Position numbers and translations under genes: made by a program. This document shows positions 1 to 9,110 of a DNA stretch of 63,951 bases, piece by piece. Under the pieces are notes generated by a model. The model searched no databases, was not told the origin of the DNA, and saw nothing but the letters and a program-made list of their open reading frames with translations. Origin of the DNA: Euryarchaeota archaeon UBA257 (GTDB lineage Archaea; Thermoplasmatota; Poseidoniia; Poseidoniales; Thalassarchaeaceae). Location: NCBI GenBank assembly GCA_002498985.1, contig DAJO01000009.1, forward strand, positions 1-63,951, in the 5' to 3' direction. Each line of letters begins with the position of its first letter. Within the stretch, counting starts at the first letter, position 1.

Positions 1-42
1 GACCGACGCTTAGAAAAGTGACTCGGGTTTCCCAAAGTTCAC

Positions 43-117
43 ACGAGTGTAGTGTAGTGGTTATCACCGGGCGTTGCCAACGCCTGAACCCGGGTTCAAA
101 TCCCGGCACTCGTACCA
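43..117 (+). tRNA. tRNA-Gly (anticodon GCC), CCA encoded
   Basis: A full cloverleaf can be folded by eye. The 7-bp acceptor stem pairs 43-49 with 107-113, and the D stem pairs 52-54 with 65-67. The anticodon stem pairs 69-73 with 81-85 around the loop TTGCCAA, with anticodon GCC at 76-78. The T stem pairs 90-94 with 102-106 around TTCAAAT. The discriminator is A114 and the terminal CCA at 115-117 is genome-encoded. There is no intron. The first acceptor pair is A-T, where tRNA-Gly normally has G1-C72. The gene converges on the surface-protein gene that ends at 121, only three bases away. Confidence 0.95.
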
Positions 118-120
118 TGA

Positions 121-3100
121 CTAATCGAAATCGGAATTACGTAATACCATTAAAATACCAGCAAATGATAAGCATAATACAATTAGTAAACCAATTATAA
201 TCAATGCTGGTCTATTGTCTAGTATCCAGTTATCTGAAATAGATTCATCAGTTTTATCAAGTTTAATTATTAAACTTTGATCAGCCGAATCTGTTGTAGA
301 AAGGAAGATATCAGTCCCTCTCACAAAAATTTCTATCTCGCCGTTAGGCAAACTTGAACGAGCAAGAATCTCTAAAGAATATACTCCATCATTGGCGTTT
401 TTATCAACACCAAGTCCATCATCTTTCATTAAAATCCAGTTATTTGACTCACCTATGGGTGCTAATCTACCCATTTTTACTTGAACAGAAGATAAACCAT
501 CGGGATCAATCATTACAATTTCCAGTACTTGAGAAATTGGATCACCGGATTGAGGTACTGATACAGTATCAGTAACATCATTTCCTCTAACAATTGAATA
601 ATTAACAAAAGCAGGAGCCTCATTCTCTATAATCAAAATAGAGCTTATTTCCTCCCCATTTACAAAGGAATTAGTTATCAATCTAGAAGAATCATTTCCA
701 TCTGTTAATCTAATAGGAACCAACCTTTCGCCGGGAGCGATACTCGATGGAACCTGGAATTGACCTACCCAGTTTGAGTCTATCAATGAAAGAGATACTG
801 ATTCTCCACCAGCACTGGTTAATTCTATTGAAACAGAGTTTACTCCGTGGCCATCATTTGCTGAAATTGACACATCCACCATATCTCCTCTTTTCACGAC
901 ATTAGGTACAAAACTAACCGATGACATTACTGGAGCAGGATTAAGGATATTAATTTCTGAAGAAAATAACACATTTTCCCAATAATCAATAATTTCTATT
1001 TCAACAGTTTTATTGCCAAAATCAAGACCATTTGCAGTAATTAGTGAAGTCCAAACATCATCATGAATAACGTTGTCTCCAAATAATCCTCTATCCGATA
1101 ATTCAACCTTACCCAATCCGAATTCTGACATGTCAACAGATACGGAGATGATATCATTATCTACATCTTCAACAAATATTTCAAGATGAGATTGACCACC
1201 TTCGGCATATAAAAATCCTTCTCTAAACTGAATTTTTTCTATTGACGGAGGAGTATTTTCTTCAGCAACAATTATTGAAGGTGAACGAATTTTATCTAAA
1301 ACTTGAGTCTCATGAAAGTTAACTTGGCTATCCAATAGAGGTAAATTTATTGAACGATTAACTTGATGGAATAATCCTGCCAATAAGCCTTCATTAATTA
1401 CACTACCAGATGCTTCTGTATTTTCTCCGTAATCCCCTATCCAGTCAATTACATCAACATTATGCCCATCAATATTTACTTCCCTAGTTTCTTGAACTAC
1501 AATAGATAAAACAAGTTCTAAATTTCTAGATAAGATTACTTCATCTCCTGAAATCAGAATCTCGGGAATCACGCCTGTTTCTTTCGTAATAGGTGATGAT
1601 TCAAATGAACTGGCAACTGGCCTTTCAGGTTCTACTTGTATTGGGGATTGTTCGGGGAAATAATCTGATTTCGAACCATTATCTTCAATATATTCATATC
1701 TAATCACAGGGTTTTCCCAGTAAGATTGAGGTACTATATATTCATACGTCAGATTATGCTCAGCATTTATTTCTTCATCTACAATCATGAAAACTGAAGA
1801 TACATTCAGCCAATTTTCATTTCTAATTTTATTAACCTCAAAGTCATTACCAGTATAATTCTTCTGAATAACTTTATCATCGATAAATCGAATTATTCCA
1901 AATGAACCGGACACATCTCCATCATATGTCCCATCTACTCTTAATGTGTCATGAAGAATAAATCCATTTCTATCTTCGAAATGTAATTTTTCGACGGTCC
2001 CGTTAGTATAGATATATGGTGCCTCTTCAGAAATAAGGGCGTTAAATTCTGCATTACCGATATACTTCAAAAGGTGCTCTTCTTGAACTCCATTTATCCA
2101 CAAATCTTTATATCTGAACTCTTCTAACTCAAGATCAATGTTTCCATCTGCAAAATCAATAAAACTTGTAGCATCGGCTTCTAAATTTATATTATGGTAT
2201 TCGCGAATGCCATCTGAATCAAATGATTCAAAAAAGAATGATGAAATATCACCTGTTATGAACATGGAATCATTGTCAGAATTTTCTAACAATTGTAATA
2301 TGCCATATCCATCAATTAGCAAATGTTCAGTATAGCTATCTTGTGATAATGTGCGATTGTACATTGCTTCCGTTACATTGACTGATATATCCAATCCGTC
2401 CTGAAAAGTAGATAATTTTCCATTACCACTCATTTCAAACTCCTGCCCAACTAATTCTTCATCGTAATATGTCTGATTAAGCCAAACCTTATCTAAATCT
2501 AATTCGATATCCATATTTTCAAAATTGGAAAGTTCAAAACTTCCAAATCCTAATTCATTTGATACGAGGTTTGGGCCTATTCTTTGCTGCCACCCTCTTC
2601 CCTCAAAGAATAAGTTAGAACTGGTTTCTGATGTACCCAATACATTGTTTTGCCATGTTCTATTACTAGTTATTTCATGATCTGCTATTGGCTGATTCCA
2701 ATTTGTTACTCTGATAAATCTATTGCAAGATGCTTCTAAAGTCTCAACTGAAATTTCAATTTCATCTTTGAAGATAGGTTCTTCTGGTAGAATAATATCA
2801 ATTTCTCCACCTGCCACAACTATATTGGAATTAAATTCATCACCGATTGTTTGATTATCACGTAGATGGTTTATCGATGTTTCAACTAGATGAGGAGTGG
2901 ATCCATTTCCAAAAGAAGGATAGAAGGTTACTACATATCGATGTGTTATCACAGAATCATATGTTGAAAAATTACCATCAGTGTCAACATTTTCAATATA
3001 TGTTACTCCCCAATCTGTAAGAATCTCGCATTCAATAGATTCATTTTCTTCTGCTGAAACTAATGATGTAAAACTACTAAAAAATAAAATTAAAAAAATC

Positions 3101-3150
3101 ATGAAAGATTTCTGTACTCTGTACATGATAAACTCTAGAGGAAATCGCAT
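121..3150 (-). CDS. Large secreted, C-terminally membrane-anchored surface protein
   Basis: Not recognised as a named family. The 1009-residue product begins with a basic, hydrophobic export signal of roughly 30 residues ending near LVSAEE. It ends with a single membrane segment (about residues 980-1002) followed by the short tail RNSDFD, so the bulk should lie outside the cell. The sequence is acidic, beta-rich and full of N-x-S/T sequons. From about residue 640 onward there are three or so repeated Ig-like units; one carries a D-DG-x-G-x-D...NDG-x-Y signature seen in bacterial adhesin-like modules. The start is uncertain: an internal ATG at 3126 leaves a more typical signal peptide. No PGF-CTERM-type sorting motif is visible. 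A surface-layer, adhesion or polymer-binding role is inference. Confidence 0.85.
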   Translation of the reverse strand: MRFPLEFIMYRVQKSFMIFLILFFSSFTSLVSAEENESIECEILTDWGVTYIENVDTDGNFSTYDSVITHRYVVTFYPSFGNGSTPHLVETSINHLRDNQTIGDEFNSNIVVAGGEIDIILPEEPIFKDEIEISVETLEASCNRFIRVTNWNQPIADHEITSNRTWQNNVLGTSETSSNLFFEGRGWQQRIGPNLVSNELGFGSFELSNFENMDIELDLDKVWLNQTYYDEELVGQEFEMSGNGKLSTFQDGLDISVNVTEAMYNRTLSQDSYTEHLLIDGYGILQLLENSDNDSMFITGDISSFFFESFDSDGIREYHNINLEADATSFIDFADGNIDLELEEFRYKDLWINGVQEEHLLKYIGNAEFNALISEEAPYIYTNGTVEKLHFEDRNGFILHDTLRVDGTYDGDVSGSFGIIRFIDDKVIQKNYTGNDFEVNKIRNENWLNVSSVFMIVDEEINAEHNLTYEYIVPQSYWENPVIRYEYIEDNGSKSDYFPEQSPIQVEPERPVASSFESSPITKETGVIPEILISGDEVILSRNLELVLSIVVQETREVNIDGHNVDVIDWIGDYGENTEASGSVINEGLLAGLFHQVNRSINLPLLDSQVNFHETQVLDKIRSPSIIVAEENTPPSIEKIQFREGFLYAEGGQSHLEIFVEDVDNDIISVSVDMSEFGLGKVELSDRGLFGDNVIHDDVWTSLITANGLDFGNKTVEIEIIDYWENVLFSSEINILNPAPVMSSVSFVPNVVKRGDMVDVSISANDGHGVNSVSIELTSAGGESVSLSLIDSNWVGQFQVPSSIAPGERLVPIRLTDGNDSSRLITNSFVNGEEISSILIIENEAPAFVNYSIVRGNDVTDTVSVPQSGDPISQVLEIVMIDPDGLSSVQVKMGRLAPIGESNNWILMKDDGLGVDKNANDGVYSLEILARSSLPNGEIEIFVRGTDIFLSTTDSADQSLIIKLDKTDESISDNWILDNRPALIIIGLLIVLCLSFAGILMVLRNSDFD

Positions 3151-3197
3151 TTCAAACTTTGTGGTAAATGGTTATTACAAAAAATCTAATCAAGAGT

Positions 3198-3614
3198 TTA
3201 GAATAATGGTTCTTCCCAATCATCTTCCTCACCTGATCTCTCTTTCCAAAGGTTTGCTGGCATATCATCATATATTCCAGCATAAGGATCTTCATCTACG
3301 ACTTTTTTAGCTCGCATCTCCATTGCAGCAAGTGCAAATGCCTCCGCTGTAGATTTAAATTTCCAATAATGTATTCTCCATTCTCTCCCGTCCCATAAGG
3401 TGGTCTCTTCAGATTCAGTAGTCAACAAATCATAGTCTTGTAATTGATAAAAAAGATTACGATCATTAGGCTCTAATGCATTATCTATTATTCGATTTGA
3501 AAAACCAAAGAAACCGAGTGCATGTTCTGCAATACCCTCTGCAACAACAGTTTCCATATCTTCGTCAACTTTACGACGAATGGCTTGAGTTAATTGTGCA
3601 ATTGTCAAACCCAT
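3198..3614 (-). CDS. Small acidic conserved protein (DUF6015-like)
   Basis: A soluble protein of about 138 residues with no signal peptide or membrane segment. The N-terminal part (MGLTIAQLTQAIRRKVD) and a WRIHYWKF stretch in the middle resemble the uncharacterised family I recall as DUF6015 from Thermoplasmata and marine archaea; this is recognition from memory. The C-terminus is very acidic (GEEDDWEEPLF). The reading frame also offers a GTG at 3635, but the ATG at 3614 is preceded by GGAG at a ribosome-binding distance and is preferred. It is transcribed divergently from the agmatinase gene and shares a TATA-rich intergenic stretch with it. Function unknown. Confidence 0.75.
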   Translation of the reverse strand: MGLTIAQLTQAIRRKVDEDMETVVAEGIAEHALGFFGFSNRIIDNALEPNDRNLFYQLQDYDLLTTESEETTLWDGREWRIHYWKFKSTAEAFALAAMEMRAKKVVDEDPYAGIYDDMPANLWKERSGEEDDWEEPLF

Positions 3615-3660
3615 ATATCCGACTCCAATATTCACCTCATGGATGGGTGTGACTTATCAA

Positions 3661-3674
3661 CCATACTTTATACT
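3661..3674. promoter_or_regulatory. TATA-rich element between divergent genes
   Basis: CCATACTTTATACT reads as a TATA-like box on both strands (TTTATA on plus, GTATAAAG on minus). It lies 61-74 bases upstream of the agmatinase ATG at 3735 and 47-60 bases upstream of the ATG at 3614. It could serve either or both genes. Based on sequence resemblance only. Confidence 0.4.
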
Positions 3675-3734
3675 GATTTCAAATTTAATTTCAATCCCGA
3701 AGCCATTAATCGAGAGACACTAGTCGTAATCATC

Positions 3735-4664
3735 ATGGAAGAGCCAAGCAAGATGACTTTCCTAGGATTAGAAGAGGATGAAAATGGCCCTCATGATATC
3801 GTAATATTACCAATTCCTTACGAAATGACAACAAGTTACAGAGAAGGAACTGAATTTGGACCGAAAGCATGTATTGATGCAAGTTTACAGGTAGAATTAT
3901 TTGATGAATTATTAGATCAAGACTTACCTTGTGGCTACAAAATTTTTACCTCAGAGCCTTGGAATAATGAAGTTAATAGTCTTGCAGAAGCTCTAGAAAG
4001 TATTGAAAAATTTTCCTTGAAATGGGTTAATGGCGAGCAATTTCCTATATTTTTAGGAGGAGAACATGGGATGTTGTTACCAATAATCAGGTCTTTGAGA
4101 AAACATCCAGAAATTGAGGGGAAACTTGAACAATTAACAATCTTACAAATAGATGCTCATGCTGATTTAAGAAATGAATTAAATGGAGAAAAATATTCTC
4201 ATGGAACTGTGATTAGAAGAGCTTTGGATGAAGGAGTAGGTGAAATAATTCAAGTAGGAATAAGGACTTACTGTTCGGAAGAAAAAAAAATAATTGATAG
4301 TGATGAAAGAGTGAAAACCTGGTTTGCGAGAGATTTAATTCGAATGGATTCCGAAAAATCAAATTGGAACGAATTGATAAATCAAATTAAGAATTTGTCC
4401 GGTCCGGTATGGCTCAGTTTTGATATAGATGGATTAGATGGTTTTCTAGTTCCTGCAACCGGAACGCCAGTGCCGGGAGGGTTGTCTTTTTGGGGAGCAA
4501 ATGAGATAATAATGGAATTATTTAGTGCTAGTAACGCAAAAGTAATCGGTGCAGATATAAATGAAATTTCTACATCTCCAAATACAAATTTGACAGAATT
4601 TTCTGCGGCATTAATAACTACGAAAATTGTTGTTGGCCATATTATCAGTCAAAAAAGAGATTAA
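3735..4664 (+). CDS. speB: Agmatinase/arginase-family ureohydrolase
   Basis: A 309-residue member of the arginase/agmatinase/formiminoglutamase family, binuclear-manganese enzymes that hydrolyse a guanidino group to urea. The metal-binding motifs are present: GGEHG near residue 106 (usual GGDHS), DAHADLR near 138, and SFDIDGLD near 228 followed by ATGTPVPGG. The last resembles agmatinases rather than arginases. The open frame extends back to 3594, but that extension lacks family character and overlaps the divergent gene, so the ATG at 3735 is chosen. Agmatinase would feed putrescine synthesis or nitrogen recovery; substrate specificity cannot be settled from sequence. The next gene downstream on the same strand is an aminopeptidase. 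Confidence 0.92.
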   Translation: MEEPSKMTFLGLEEDENGPHDIVILPIPYEMTTSYREGTEFGPKACIDASLQVELFDELLDQDLPCGYKIFTSEPWNNEVNSLAEALESIEKFSLKWVNGEQFPIFLGGEHGMLLPIIRSLRKHPEIEGKLEQLTILQIDAHADLRNELNGEKYSHGTVIRRALDEGVGEIIQVGIRTYCSEEKKIIDSDERVKTWFARDLIRMDSEKSNWNELINQIKNLSGPVWLSFDIDGLDGFLVPATGTPVPGGLSFWGANEIIMELFSASNAKVIGADINEISTSPNTNLTEFSAALITTKIVVGHIISQKRD

Positions 4665-4746
4665 ATGGTAAACTCTTATTTAATCAAAAAAAACATTTTA
4701 ATTAATCGTCAAACCCAACTAGAATTGAAACTTTAGGAAACAATTC

Positions 4747-4757
4747 TTTGTATAATT
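4747..4757 (+). promoter_or_regulatory. Putative TATA box for the aminopeptidase gene
   Basis: TTTGTATAATT is centred about 24 bases upstream of the ATG at 4776. That spacing fits an archaeal promoter producing a leaderless or nearly leaderless transcript. It sits inside a small CAATT...AATTG dyad (4741-4745 and 4754-4758). Confidence 0.45.
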
Positions 4758-4775
4758 GGATGTAATCACAAAGTC

Positions 4776-6287
4776 ATGATTACGACAGTGAGTGATTTCA
4801 TAGAGACAGGAAATATAATGATAATACCACTTTTTCAAAATACCTTAAAGGCACCTAATAATACAACAACAGGTTTGAGCAGAAGTGCAAGTATTACGGT
4901 GAAATCTGCTATTTCTAGCGATAGTTTTGAGGGGAAAGAAGGGGAAATAATGTCAATATGGACAAAAGAATGTCAAATAATACTCTTAGGAATGGGAGGG
5001 AGTCATAAACTAAATACTAAGAAATCAAGAGATATTGGTGCGAAATGTTTCAGTAATCTACCTGATAATTTAGGGAAAAAAATTGTTGTTAGGTTTACTA
5101 CTGGATGGAATACTGGAAATATGGCATCTTTTGCTGAAGGAATTATCCTAAGGAATTATAAATTTGATAAATATCAAGAAAAAATTGTCGATGAGAAGCA
5201 AGATAAAGAATGGTCAATGGTTTGCCAAACTACAAAAAGAAATAGAGAAAATCTAGATTTAGAAATCGAGAGACTTTCTGCAATAGCTACGGGTGTGCAT
5301 CTCGCTAGAGATTTAGGGAACGAACCAGCGAATCGACTTTATCCAGAAGAATTTGGAAGGAGAGCGAAGGATTGGGCCAAAGGTAAGAAGAATGTTGAAG
5401 TTGAAGTTTGGGATTTCTCTAGACTCAAAGAAGAAGGAATGCATGGACTTATCGAGGTTGGGAAGGGAAGTATACACAAACCATGTATGGTATTCTTTCG
5501 TCTGAATCCAAATTTAGATACTGAGAAGCAAGTCCCTTGTATAGTAGGTAAAGGTATTACTTTCGATTCGGGAGGAATTTCAATCAAAGGAAGTGCTGGC
5601 ATGGATGAAATGAAATTAGATATGCATGGTTCTGCTACAGTTTTTGGACTTTTTCAAGCTCTTTATGCTACAGGTTATCAAGGTCGAGTTAATGGTATAA
5701 CATGTATGGCTGAAAATATGCCTAGTGCTGAAGCATATAGACCCGGAGATGTGATAGAAACATATTCTGGAAAAACAATCGAAGTTCTAAACACAGATGC
5801 AGAAGGGCGGAATGTACTGGCAGATGGCCTATGGAAGGCAAGTGAATTGAATCCTTCTTACATCATTGATTTGGCCACACTAACTGGTTCCATTGTAGTT
5901 GCTCTGGGTCATGAAGCAACGGGATTGTTTGCAAATAATGATTTGTTATCTGAAAGAATAAAGATGGTCGGAGATGAAGTAGATGAAATTTGCTGGCCTA
6001 TGCCGCTATTACCTGCATTTGAAAAACAAATGACTTCTTCAAAAATTGCCGATGTAAGAAATCAAGGAAAAGGAAGATGGGGAGGAGCTATTCAAGCGGC
6101 AGGATTTCTAAAACAGTTCGTACAAGAAAGAAAAGACAATAATGGAGAGAAAAATCAGATTCCATGGGCACATTTAGATATCGCAGGAACTGCAGGAATT
6201 TGGGGTGGAGAATCAAATTCTACAGTTGGTCATGGGGCCACAGGAATCCTAGTCCGTACTCTACATCTATTGATCACTAAGGAGTGA
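4776..6287 (+). CDS. pepA: Leucyl aminopeptidase (M17 family)
   Basis: A cytosolic M17 metallo-aminopeptidase that removes N-terminal residues from peptides; 503 residues is the usual family length. The N-terminal macro-like domain (about 1-165) is followed by the catalytic domain. GKGITFDSGG near residue 260 carries the metal- and catalytic-lysine region, and NTDAEGR near 340 is the family signature with metal ligands and the catalytic arginine. The conserved tail, with AHLDIAGTA and GATG, is present. Its own TATA-like element lies just upstream. With the surrounding amino-acid-catabolic genes it fits a peptide-consuming organism. No sign of export. Confidence 0.95.
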   Translation: MITTVSDFIETGNIMIIPLFQNTLKAPNNTTTGLSRSASITVKSAISSDSFEGKEGEIMSIWTKECQIILLGMGGSHKLNTKKSRDIGAKCFSNLPDNLGKKIVVRFTTGWNTGNMASFAEGIILRNYKFDKYQEKIVDEKQDKEWSMVCQTTKRNRENLDLEIERLSAIATGVHLARDLGNEPANRLYPEEFGRRAKDWAKGKKNVEVEVWDFSRLKEEGMHGLIEVGKGSIHKPCMVFFRLNPNLDTEKQVPCIVGKGITFDSGGISIKGSAGMDEMKLDMHGSATVFGLFQALYATGYQGRVNGITCMAENMPSAEAYRPGDVIETYSGKTIEVLNTDAEGRNVLADGLWKASELNPSYIIDLATLTGSIVVALGHEATGLFANNDLLSERIKMVGDEVDEICWPMPLLPAFEKQMTSSKIADVRNQGKGRWGGAIQAAGFLKQFVQERKDNNGEKNQIPWAHLDIAGTAGIWGGESNSTVGHGATGILVRTLHLLITKE

Positions 6288-6292
6288 GAAGA

Positions 6293-6514
6293 TTATTCCT
6301 GAGGCGATATTAAAAATATAGCTATGTAGACAAATGCTAAAGTTCCACCAGTTAGTAATGTAAGTAAAGAGAATATTACTCTAGATGCTGTAGAAGTTAT
6401 CCTTAATTTTCTTGCAAGGCCGGAACATACACCTAGAATTATCCGATCATTACGAGGTCTGAAAAAGGGTTTAGCACCAAATTTAACCTTCTTAAGTGTA
6501 TACTCTTCATCCAT
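6293..6514 (-). CDS. PspC-domain small membrane protein
   Basis: A 73-residue protein with the PspC-domain pattern: NDRIILGVCSGLARKL, then a serine/isoleucine-rich segment, then a hydrophobic span with LLTGGT and a second one ending FLISPQE. PspC proteins are envelope-stress regulators in bacteria; in archaea the role is undetermined. The gene lies 4 bases beyond the dnaK stop on the same strand, so it is probably the last gene of the dnaK transcript. It meets the aminopeptidase gene tail to tail. The stress-linked position suits a membrane-stress sensor, but that is inference. Confidence 0.8.
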   Translation of the reverse strand: MDEEYTLKKVKFGAKPFFRPRNDRIILGVCSGLARKLRITSTASRVIFSLLTLLTGGTLAFVYIAIFLISPQE

Positions 6515-6518
6515 TTAA

Positions 6519-8402
6519 TCACTCGTCGGTATCTTCATCATCGGAATCCAATACTTCAAAATCCGCTTCTACTACATCTCCATCTTCATCTGATTCGTTT
6601 TCTTCTTCAGATACTTCTGCAGATGCTGCTTCATATAATTTAGATGACAAACTGTGCATTAATTCTTCTAACTCTTGTATTCTTGATTGAATACTCGTTT
6701 CATCAAGATCTTCATCTGAAACCGGTTTTTCATCATTGAATATTAAAGACTCCAATTCTTTCAATTTTTCTAGCACTGGATTGACAACTTCTTCCGACAA
6801 TTTCTCTTTTGTCTCATCAATTGTTCTTCGAGTTTGATAAACTATACTATCTGCAGTATTTCTTAGTTCCACTCTAACTTTCTTACGCTTATCTTCTTCA
6901 GCAAATTCTTCTGCATCACTTATTTTTTGCTTAATTTCTTCTTCCGATAATGAAGTCTGACTCTCTATTTTTATTGATTGTTCAGTACCTGTACCAAGAT
7001 CTTTAGCTGAAACATTTACGATACCATTAGCATCAATATCGAAAGTTACCTCTATCTGAGGGACTCCTCGAGGCGCTGGTGGTATACCCATTAAGTGGAA
7101 TCTGCCAAGAGTTATGTTATCTTTTGCAAACTCTCTTTCTCCTTGTAATACGTGAACTTCTACTGCTGGCTGGCTATCCGCTGCAGTAGAGAAAGTCTCT
7201 GAACGCCTAGACGGGATTGTTGTATTTCTTTCAATCATTGTAGTCATAATTCCACCCAATGTTTCTATCCCTAAAGTTAGAGGAGTTACATCTAGAAGGA
7301 GGACATCAGTAACTCCTTCGTCACCAACAATAATTCCTGCTTGTAGTGCCGCACCTAATGCAACTGCTTCATCAGGATTAATACCTTTGAATGGAGATTT
7401 ACCAACTTCTGATTCGATTGCTTCTTGAACAGCAGGAACTCGAGTAGAACCACCAACAAGAATTACCTTGTCTACATCGCCTTTGCCAATTCCAGCATCC
7501 TTCATCGCTCTTCTTGTTGGAGACATTGTGCGCTCAACTAAGTCTGAAATTAAATCTTCGAACTTAGCTCTAGAAAGTGAAAGGTCTAGATGTTCGGGTT
7601 GACCATCTTTCATAGTGATAAATGGTAAGTTTATCTGAGACATGGAAGTACCTGATAATTCAATTTTAGCCTTTTCTGCAGCTTCTCGTAGACGACTCAT
7701 TGCTTGCATGTCTTTTGTCAAATCGATTCCGGAAGATTTCAGGTATTCACTTGTAATCCATTCAACTATTACATGGTCAAAATCGTCACCGCCAAGTCTG
7801 TTATCTCCACTTGTAGCCTTAACTTCTATTTGTGGTTGGCCATCAACCTGATAGATTTCTAAAACTGATACATCGAATGTACCTCCACCTAAATCGTACA
7901 CCAGGATAGTCTGATCTTCGTCCTTATCTACCCCATAGGCTAGAGCTGCAGCAGTAGGCTCATTGATTATTCTAAGTACTTCTAATCCAGCAATTCTACC
8001 AGCATCTTGTGTGGCTTTTCTTTGGGCATCAGTGAAATAAGCAGGACAGGTTATCACTGCCTGAGTAACTTCACGTCCTAAATACGATTCTGCATCAGCC
8101 TTTAACTTCTGTAAAATAAAGGCCGATACTTCTTGAGGTGTGTATTCATTATCATCAATGTTCTGAACCCAATCAGTACCCATTTCTCTTTTCACTGAAA
8201 GGATTGTTCGTTGTGAATTTGTCACAGCCTGTCTTTTTGCAGTGACACCTACCAGCCTTTCGCCATCCTTACTAAAAGCAACAACAGAAGGAGTCGTTCG
8301 AGAACCTTCTGAATTAGCTATTACCACTGCTTGTCCACCCTCAAGAGTTGCCACACAGCTATTTGTCGTTCCAAGATCTATTCCAATTACAGGTCCACTC
8401 AT
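6519..8402 (-). CDS. dnaK: Molecular chaperone DnaK (Hsp70)
   Basis: An ATP-dependent Hsp70 chaperone of 627 residues. The nucleotide-binding domain starts GIDLGTTNSC; the second phosphate motif DLGGGTFDVS lies near residue 190 and GGSTRVP near 330. The substrate-binding domain follows, with a helical lid and a strongly acidic tail (DSDDEDTDE). The ATG at 8402 is chosen because it begins the conserved MSGPVIGIDLG stretch; a TTG seven codons upstream is less likely. The upstream gene on the same strand encodes an Hsp20-like protein. No grpE or dnaJ is in the window, so the partners must be elsewhere if present. DnaK in archaea is generally regarded as acquired from bacteria. Confidence 0.97.
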   Translation of the reverse strand: MSGPVIGIDLGTTNSCVATLEGGQAVVIANSEGSRTTPSVVAFSKDGERLVGVTAKRQAVTNSQRTILSVKREMGTDWVQNIDDNEYTPQEVSAFILQKLKADAESYLGREVTQAVITCPAYFTDAQRKATQDAGRIAGLEVLRIINEPTAAALAYGVDKDEDQTILVYDLGGGTFDVSVLEIYQVDGQPQIEVKATSGDNRLGGDDFDHVIVEWITSEYLKSSGIDLTKDMQAMSRLREAAEKAKIELSGTSMSQINLPFITMKDGQPEHLDLSLSRAKFEDLISDLVERTMSPTRRAMKDAGIGKGDVDKVILVGGSTRVPAVQEAIESEVGKSPFKGINPDEAVALGAALQAGIIVGDEGVTDVLLLDVTPLTLGIETLGGIMTTMIERNTTIPSRRSETFSTAADSQPAVEVHVLQGEREFAKDNITLGRFHLMGIPPAPRGVPQIEVTFDIDANGIVNVSAKDLGTGTEQSIKIESQTSLSEEEIKQKISDAEEFAEEDKRKKVRVELRNTADSIVYQTRRTIDETKEKLSEEVVNPVLEKLKELESLIFNDEKPVSDEDLDETSIQSRIQELEELMHSLSSKLYEAASAEVSEEENESDEDGDVVEADFEVLDSDDEDTDE

Positions 8403-8419
8403 TTTATTCACTTCCAATT

Positions 8420-9022
8420 TCAATTATTATTTTTAATATCGAATGTAACATCTAGTATGCCATTATTTAGGCTCCAATCAACAATCTGACTTACAGAATT
8501 TGGTAAATCAAACTTCTTAAAAGGCCTTAATTGAGTCGTTTTCATCAACTGGAAAGATTTTCCTGAATCAATTAAATTAATCTCCAATTCAGACTCAATA
8601 ATATCTAATTCGTGGGAAAGATCTACGGTTGCATAAATTCTGTCTTCATGAGAATAAATATCAACTTGAAGTTCTTGTTCTTCATCTTCTTTTTGATTTA
8701 ACTCCGCATCAACTATTGGTGTAGGGTTATTTACTTGTACGTTAACTCCCATATTTCTGAATAAGTCGGAAAAACCATTCGAGCCATTCAACATCGATTC
8801 CATAGTTTTTCTAAATTCGTCTGAATCTCCATTGATATCAATTTTCATGTCCTGATTTGATAGTTTTTCTGGATCTATTCCCATTTTCTGGAATTGATCG
8901 CGGACCTGGGAAAGCATATTTCTAAGTATCTCAATATCCATTGGCATACCCATGTCAGAGAACATTTTCGCCATTTCTTTGAGCATTTGCTCTTCCCAAT
9001 CATCTCTACTATTTTCATCCAT
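8420..9022 (-). CDS. Hsp20/CS-fold-like protein upstream of dnaK
   Basis: A roughly 200-residue acidic protein. The first 90 residues are helical and methionine-rich (EMAKMFSDMGMPMDIE). After a linker, the last 100 residues form a beta-rich stretch (ELQVDIYSHEDRIYATVDL ... GILDVTFDIKN) patterned like an alpha-crystallin/Hsp20 or GvpH-type domain. The frame opens at GTG 9031, but the ATG at 9022 (MDENSRDDW) is preferred. It lies 17 bases before dnaK on the same strand and is divergent from the thermosome gene, so a small heat-shock-like or co-chaperone role is likely from context. The family assignment is a fold-level impression. Confidence 0.75.
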   Translation of the reverse strand: MDENSRDDWEEQMLKEMAKMFSDMGMPMDIEILRNMLSQVRDQFQKMGIDPEKLSNQDMKIDINGDSDEFRKTMESMLNGSNGFSDLFRNMGVNVQVNNPTPIVDAELNQKEDEEQELQVDIYSHEDRIYATVDLSHELDIIESELEINLIDSGKSFQLMKTTQLRPFKKFDLPNSVSQIVDWSLNNGILDVTFDIKNNN

Positions 9023-9041
9023 AATTGCCACTACTTAACTT

Positions 9042-9081
9042 GAGGTTGTATAGTGGGGAGGCACTACCCTTTATCAACCTC
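9042..9081. promoter_or_regulatory. Two-part dyad between chaperone genes
   Basis: GAGGTTG at 9042-9048 pairs with CAACCTC at 9075-9081, and inside it TAGTG at 9051-9055 pairs with CACTA at 9062-9066 around a GGGAGG loop. It lies just upstream of the Hsp20-like gene and overlaps TATA-like sequence on the minus strand (ACTATACAACC). It may be an operator or an RNA hairpin in the leader. No known heat-shock consensus was matched with certainty. Confidence 0.4.
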
Positions 9082-9090
9082 TCGATTTGA

Positions 9091-9110
9091 ATTCTTAATT
9101 CAGAAAGAAT
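9091..9110. promoter_or_regulatory. ATTCTT-N8-AAGAAT dyad upstream of the thermosome gene
   Basis: A perfect 6-bp inverted repeat, ATTCTT (9091-9096) and AAGAAT (9105-9110), with an 8-base spacer. It lies 63-82 bases upstream of the thermosome ATG and inside the shared heat-shock intergenic region. The size and symmetry fit a dimeric repressor site. A 6-bp dyad in AT-rich DNA can also arise by chance. Confidence 0.35.

Noticed and set aside
1..42. A possible promoter for the tRNA gene
   Set aside because: Only 42 bases are visible and no convincing TATA box can be placed; the upstream sequence is outside the window.
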